A DNA stretch of 64,000 bases, taken from Cytobacillus massiliigabonensis. GTDB lineage: Bacteria > Bacillota > Bacilli > Bacillales > Cytobacillaceae. The notes beneath the pieces are model-generated. The model made no database searches. It saw only the letters and a program-made list of their open reading frames with translations, and was not told the DNA's origin. Both the position numbers and the translations under genes were made by a program. The stretch is from positions 1 through 64,000 of the forward strand of contig NZ_LT904902.1 in the NCBI RefSeq assembly GCF_900199725.1. Direction: 5' to 3'. Positions 63,169-64,000 of this stretch are shown one piece after another; the stretch's first letter is position 1, and each line of letters begins with the position of its first letter.

Positions 63169-64000
63169 CTATTCGTTGGTCGGCAAGTAGCGAATGGTTA
63201 TATTCTGCGTAACCGATTGAGTCGGAGGAATAGCATACTCAACTTTTTCATCATTTACATAGATTTCTGTTTCAGTTGATTTACCAATGACTAAAACAGC
63301 TTCAATTTCCTTAGAAAAATCTATTACCTGACTTTCATTTTCGCCCTTTTTCAGCGTCCCAGAAAAAAAGGATGTTCCTTTCCCATTTAAAATATTGACC
63401 CATGTTTCTCCAGTAGAAACTACCTTTAATTCAAACCGGTCAGTATTTTTCAATTCATATACAGTTTTTTTGCCGCTAGATTCGACAGCAGTGACCTCTT
63501 GTTTTGGAGCTTCAGTCTCCTCCTCAACGGTATCGTCTTCAGTCGTCTGATCTTCCGGCTTTGTTGAATCTTCATTGGAATCCTGTTCCGTATCTTTTTC
63601 AGTATCTTTAGCAAAATCATCTGATTCCTCTATACGAACAGGTTCCTTTCCGCCGCTATCAACGGGTTCTTTCGAATTTCCCCCATCATTCGACTTTTGA
63701 AAAAAAGTATACGCGACAGCCAGAGCCCCGATAACAAAAATAGTAATTAAAATTTTTGGAAGCATATCAAAAACTTTTGACCTTCCTGTAGATACATTTT
63801 GCCTTGTTTGGACTCGTGAAAGCTTTTCTGGAATATCTTCATTGATCGTAGAAGGGATATCACTTTTAAATTGTTCAAAGAGTTCTTCCGGTTCAATTCC
63901 AACTGCTTCAGCATACTGTTTAATAAACGCCCTTACATAAAATTTCCCAGGCATCATACTGTAATTTCCTTCTTCAATACCAATTAAATATCGCTTTTGA
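63169..64000 (-). CDS. rodZ: RodZ-like cytoskeletal protein YmfM, 5' end outside the window
   Basis: The frame is open to the right window edge without a real start: codons before the first methionine read QKRYLIGIEEGNYS, the end of an HTH_25 domain. In-window features: HTH end and FYVRAFIKQYAEAVGIEPEE, a transmembrane helix (ILITIFVIGALAVAYTFFQK), an acidic linker rich in Glu, Asp and Thr, and a C-terminal RodZ (DUF4115) beta domain ending YAIPPTQSVTQNITIRYLPT. RodZ links MreB filaments to the wall machinery. The HTH N-terminus is cut off. Confidence 0.92.
   Translation of the reverse strand, partial: QKRYLIGIEEGNYSMMPGKFYVRAFIKQYAEAVGIEPEELFEQFKSDIPSTINEDIPEKLSRVQTRQNVSTGRSKVFDMLPKILITIFVIGALAVAYTFFQKSNDGGNSKEPVDSGGKEPVRIEESDDFAKDTEKDTEQDSNEDSTKPEDQTTEDDTVEEETEAPKQEVTAVESSGKKTVYELKNTDRFELKVVSTGETWVNILNGKGTSFFSGTLKKGENESQVIDFSKEIEAVLVIGKSTETEIYVNDEKVEYAIPPTQSVTQNITIRYLPTNE

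Overview
The window comes from a low-GC, endospore-forming Firmicute of the family Bacillaceae. Strong AGGAGG-type ribosome binding sites, sporulation genes (spoVK, spoVS, cotE, sirA, a Spo0E-like phosphatase) and gene order close to the Bacillus subtilis yneK-ccdA, lexA-tkt, spoVK-glnA, mutSL and rny-recA-pgsA neighbourhoods support this. The species cannot be named from the sequence alone. It has two parts: the early/lysogeny end of a prophage (about 1-14390) and host chromosome (about 14390-64000).

Prophage. The left window edge lies inside the element, so only one end is visible. Just inside the right end is a tyrosine integrase (13192-14148), next to a gene with the hallmarks of selenocysteine tRNA (selC, 14357-14453, minus strand, UCA anticodon, long variable arm). 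The element appears to sit in the 3' end of that tRNA. A leftward operon of small overlapping genes follows: a DUF3102 protein, a DnaD-like winged-helix protein, many small phage proteins, a DnaC-like helicase loader, a DnaB-like helicase and a TOPRIM primase. Next come two Cro/C1-type regulators on the plus strand and, divergently, an AimR-family receptor (1371-2513) with its unlisted peptide gene aimP (1237-1353). This is an arbitrium lysis-lysogeny communication module. Right behind aimP is an intrinsic terminator, and past it a sigma-factor-like gene (360-983), a plausible target of AimR control.

Host 14.5-26.5 kb: yneK, ccdC, yneI and ccdA (cytochrome c maturation), a Spo0E-like phosphatase, a heterodimeric multidrug ABC exporter, yneF, sirA, transketolase, ynzC, and the SOS region yneB-yneA/lexA with LexA boxes between the divergent promoters.

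Host 26.5-37 kb: glnA-glnR with tandem GlnR/TnrA operators, ynbB, hflX, a TRIC/UPF0126 membrane protein, spoVK, a DUF4257 protein, hfq, miaA and an MreB-family gene.

Host 37-41.8 kb is an accessory, gene-poor stretch: a tandem array of about ten 52-bp units, a CBO0543-type membrane protein, a remnant of a DUF2642-like gene and three very small genes with their own ribosome binding sites and terminators.

Host 41.8-64 kb: mutL and mutS, a PH-domain protein, a LysE-type exporter, cotE, three unrecognised small genes flanked by palindromic interspersed repeats, ymcA, miaB, a 2-oxoacid:ferredoxin oxidoreductase (korAB), a membrane dipeptidase, spoVS, ymdB, rny, recA, cinA, pgsA and the 3' part of a rodZ homologue cut by the window end. 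Starts were moved from the longest possible ORF to the codon best placed behind a Shine-Dalgarno sequence wherever the sequence allowed it.
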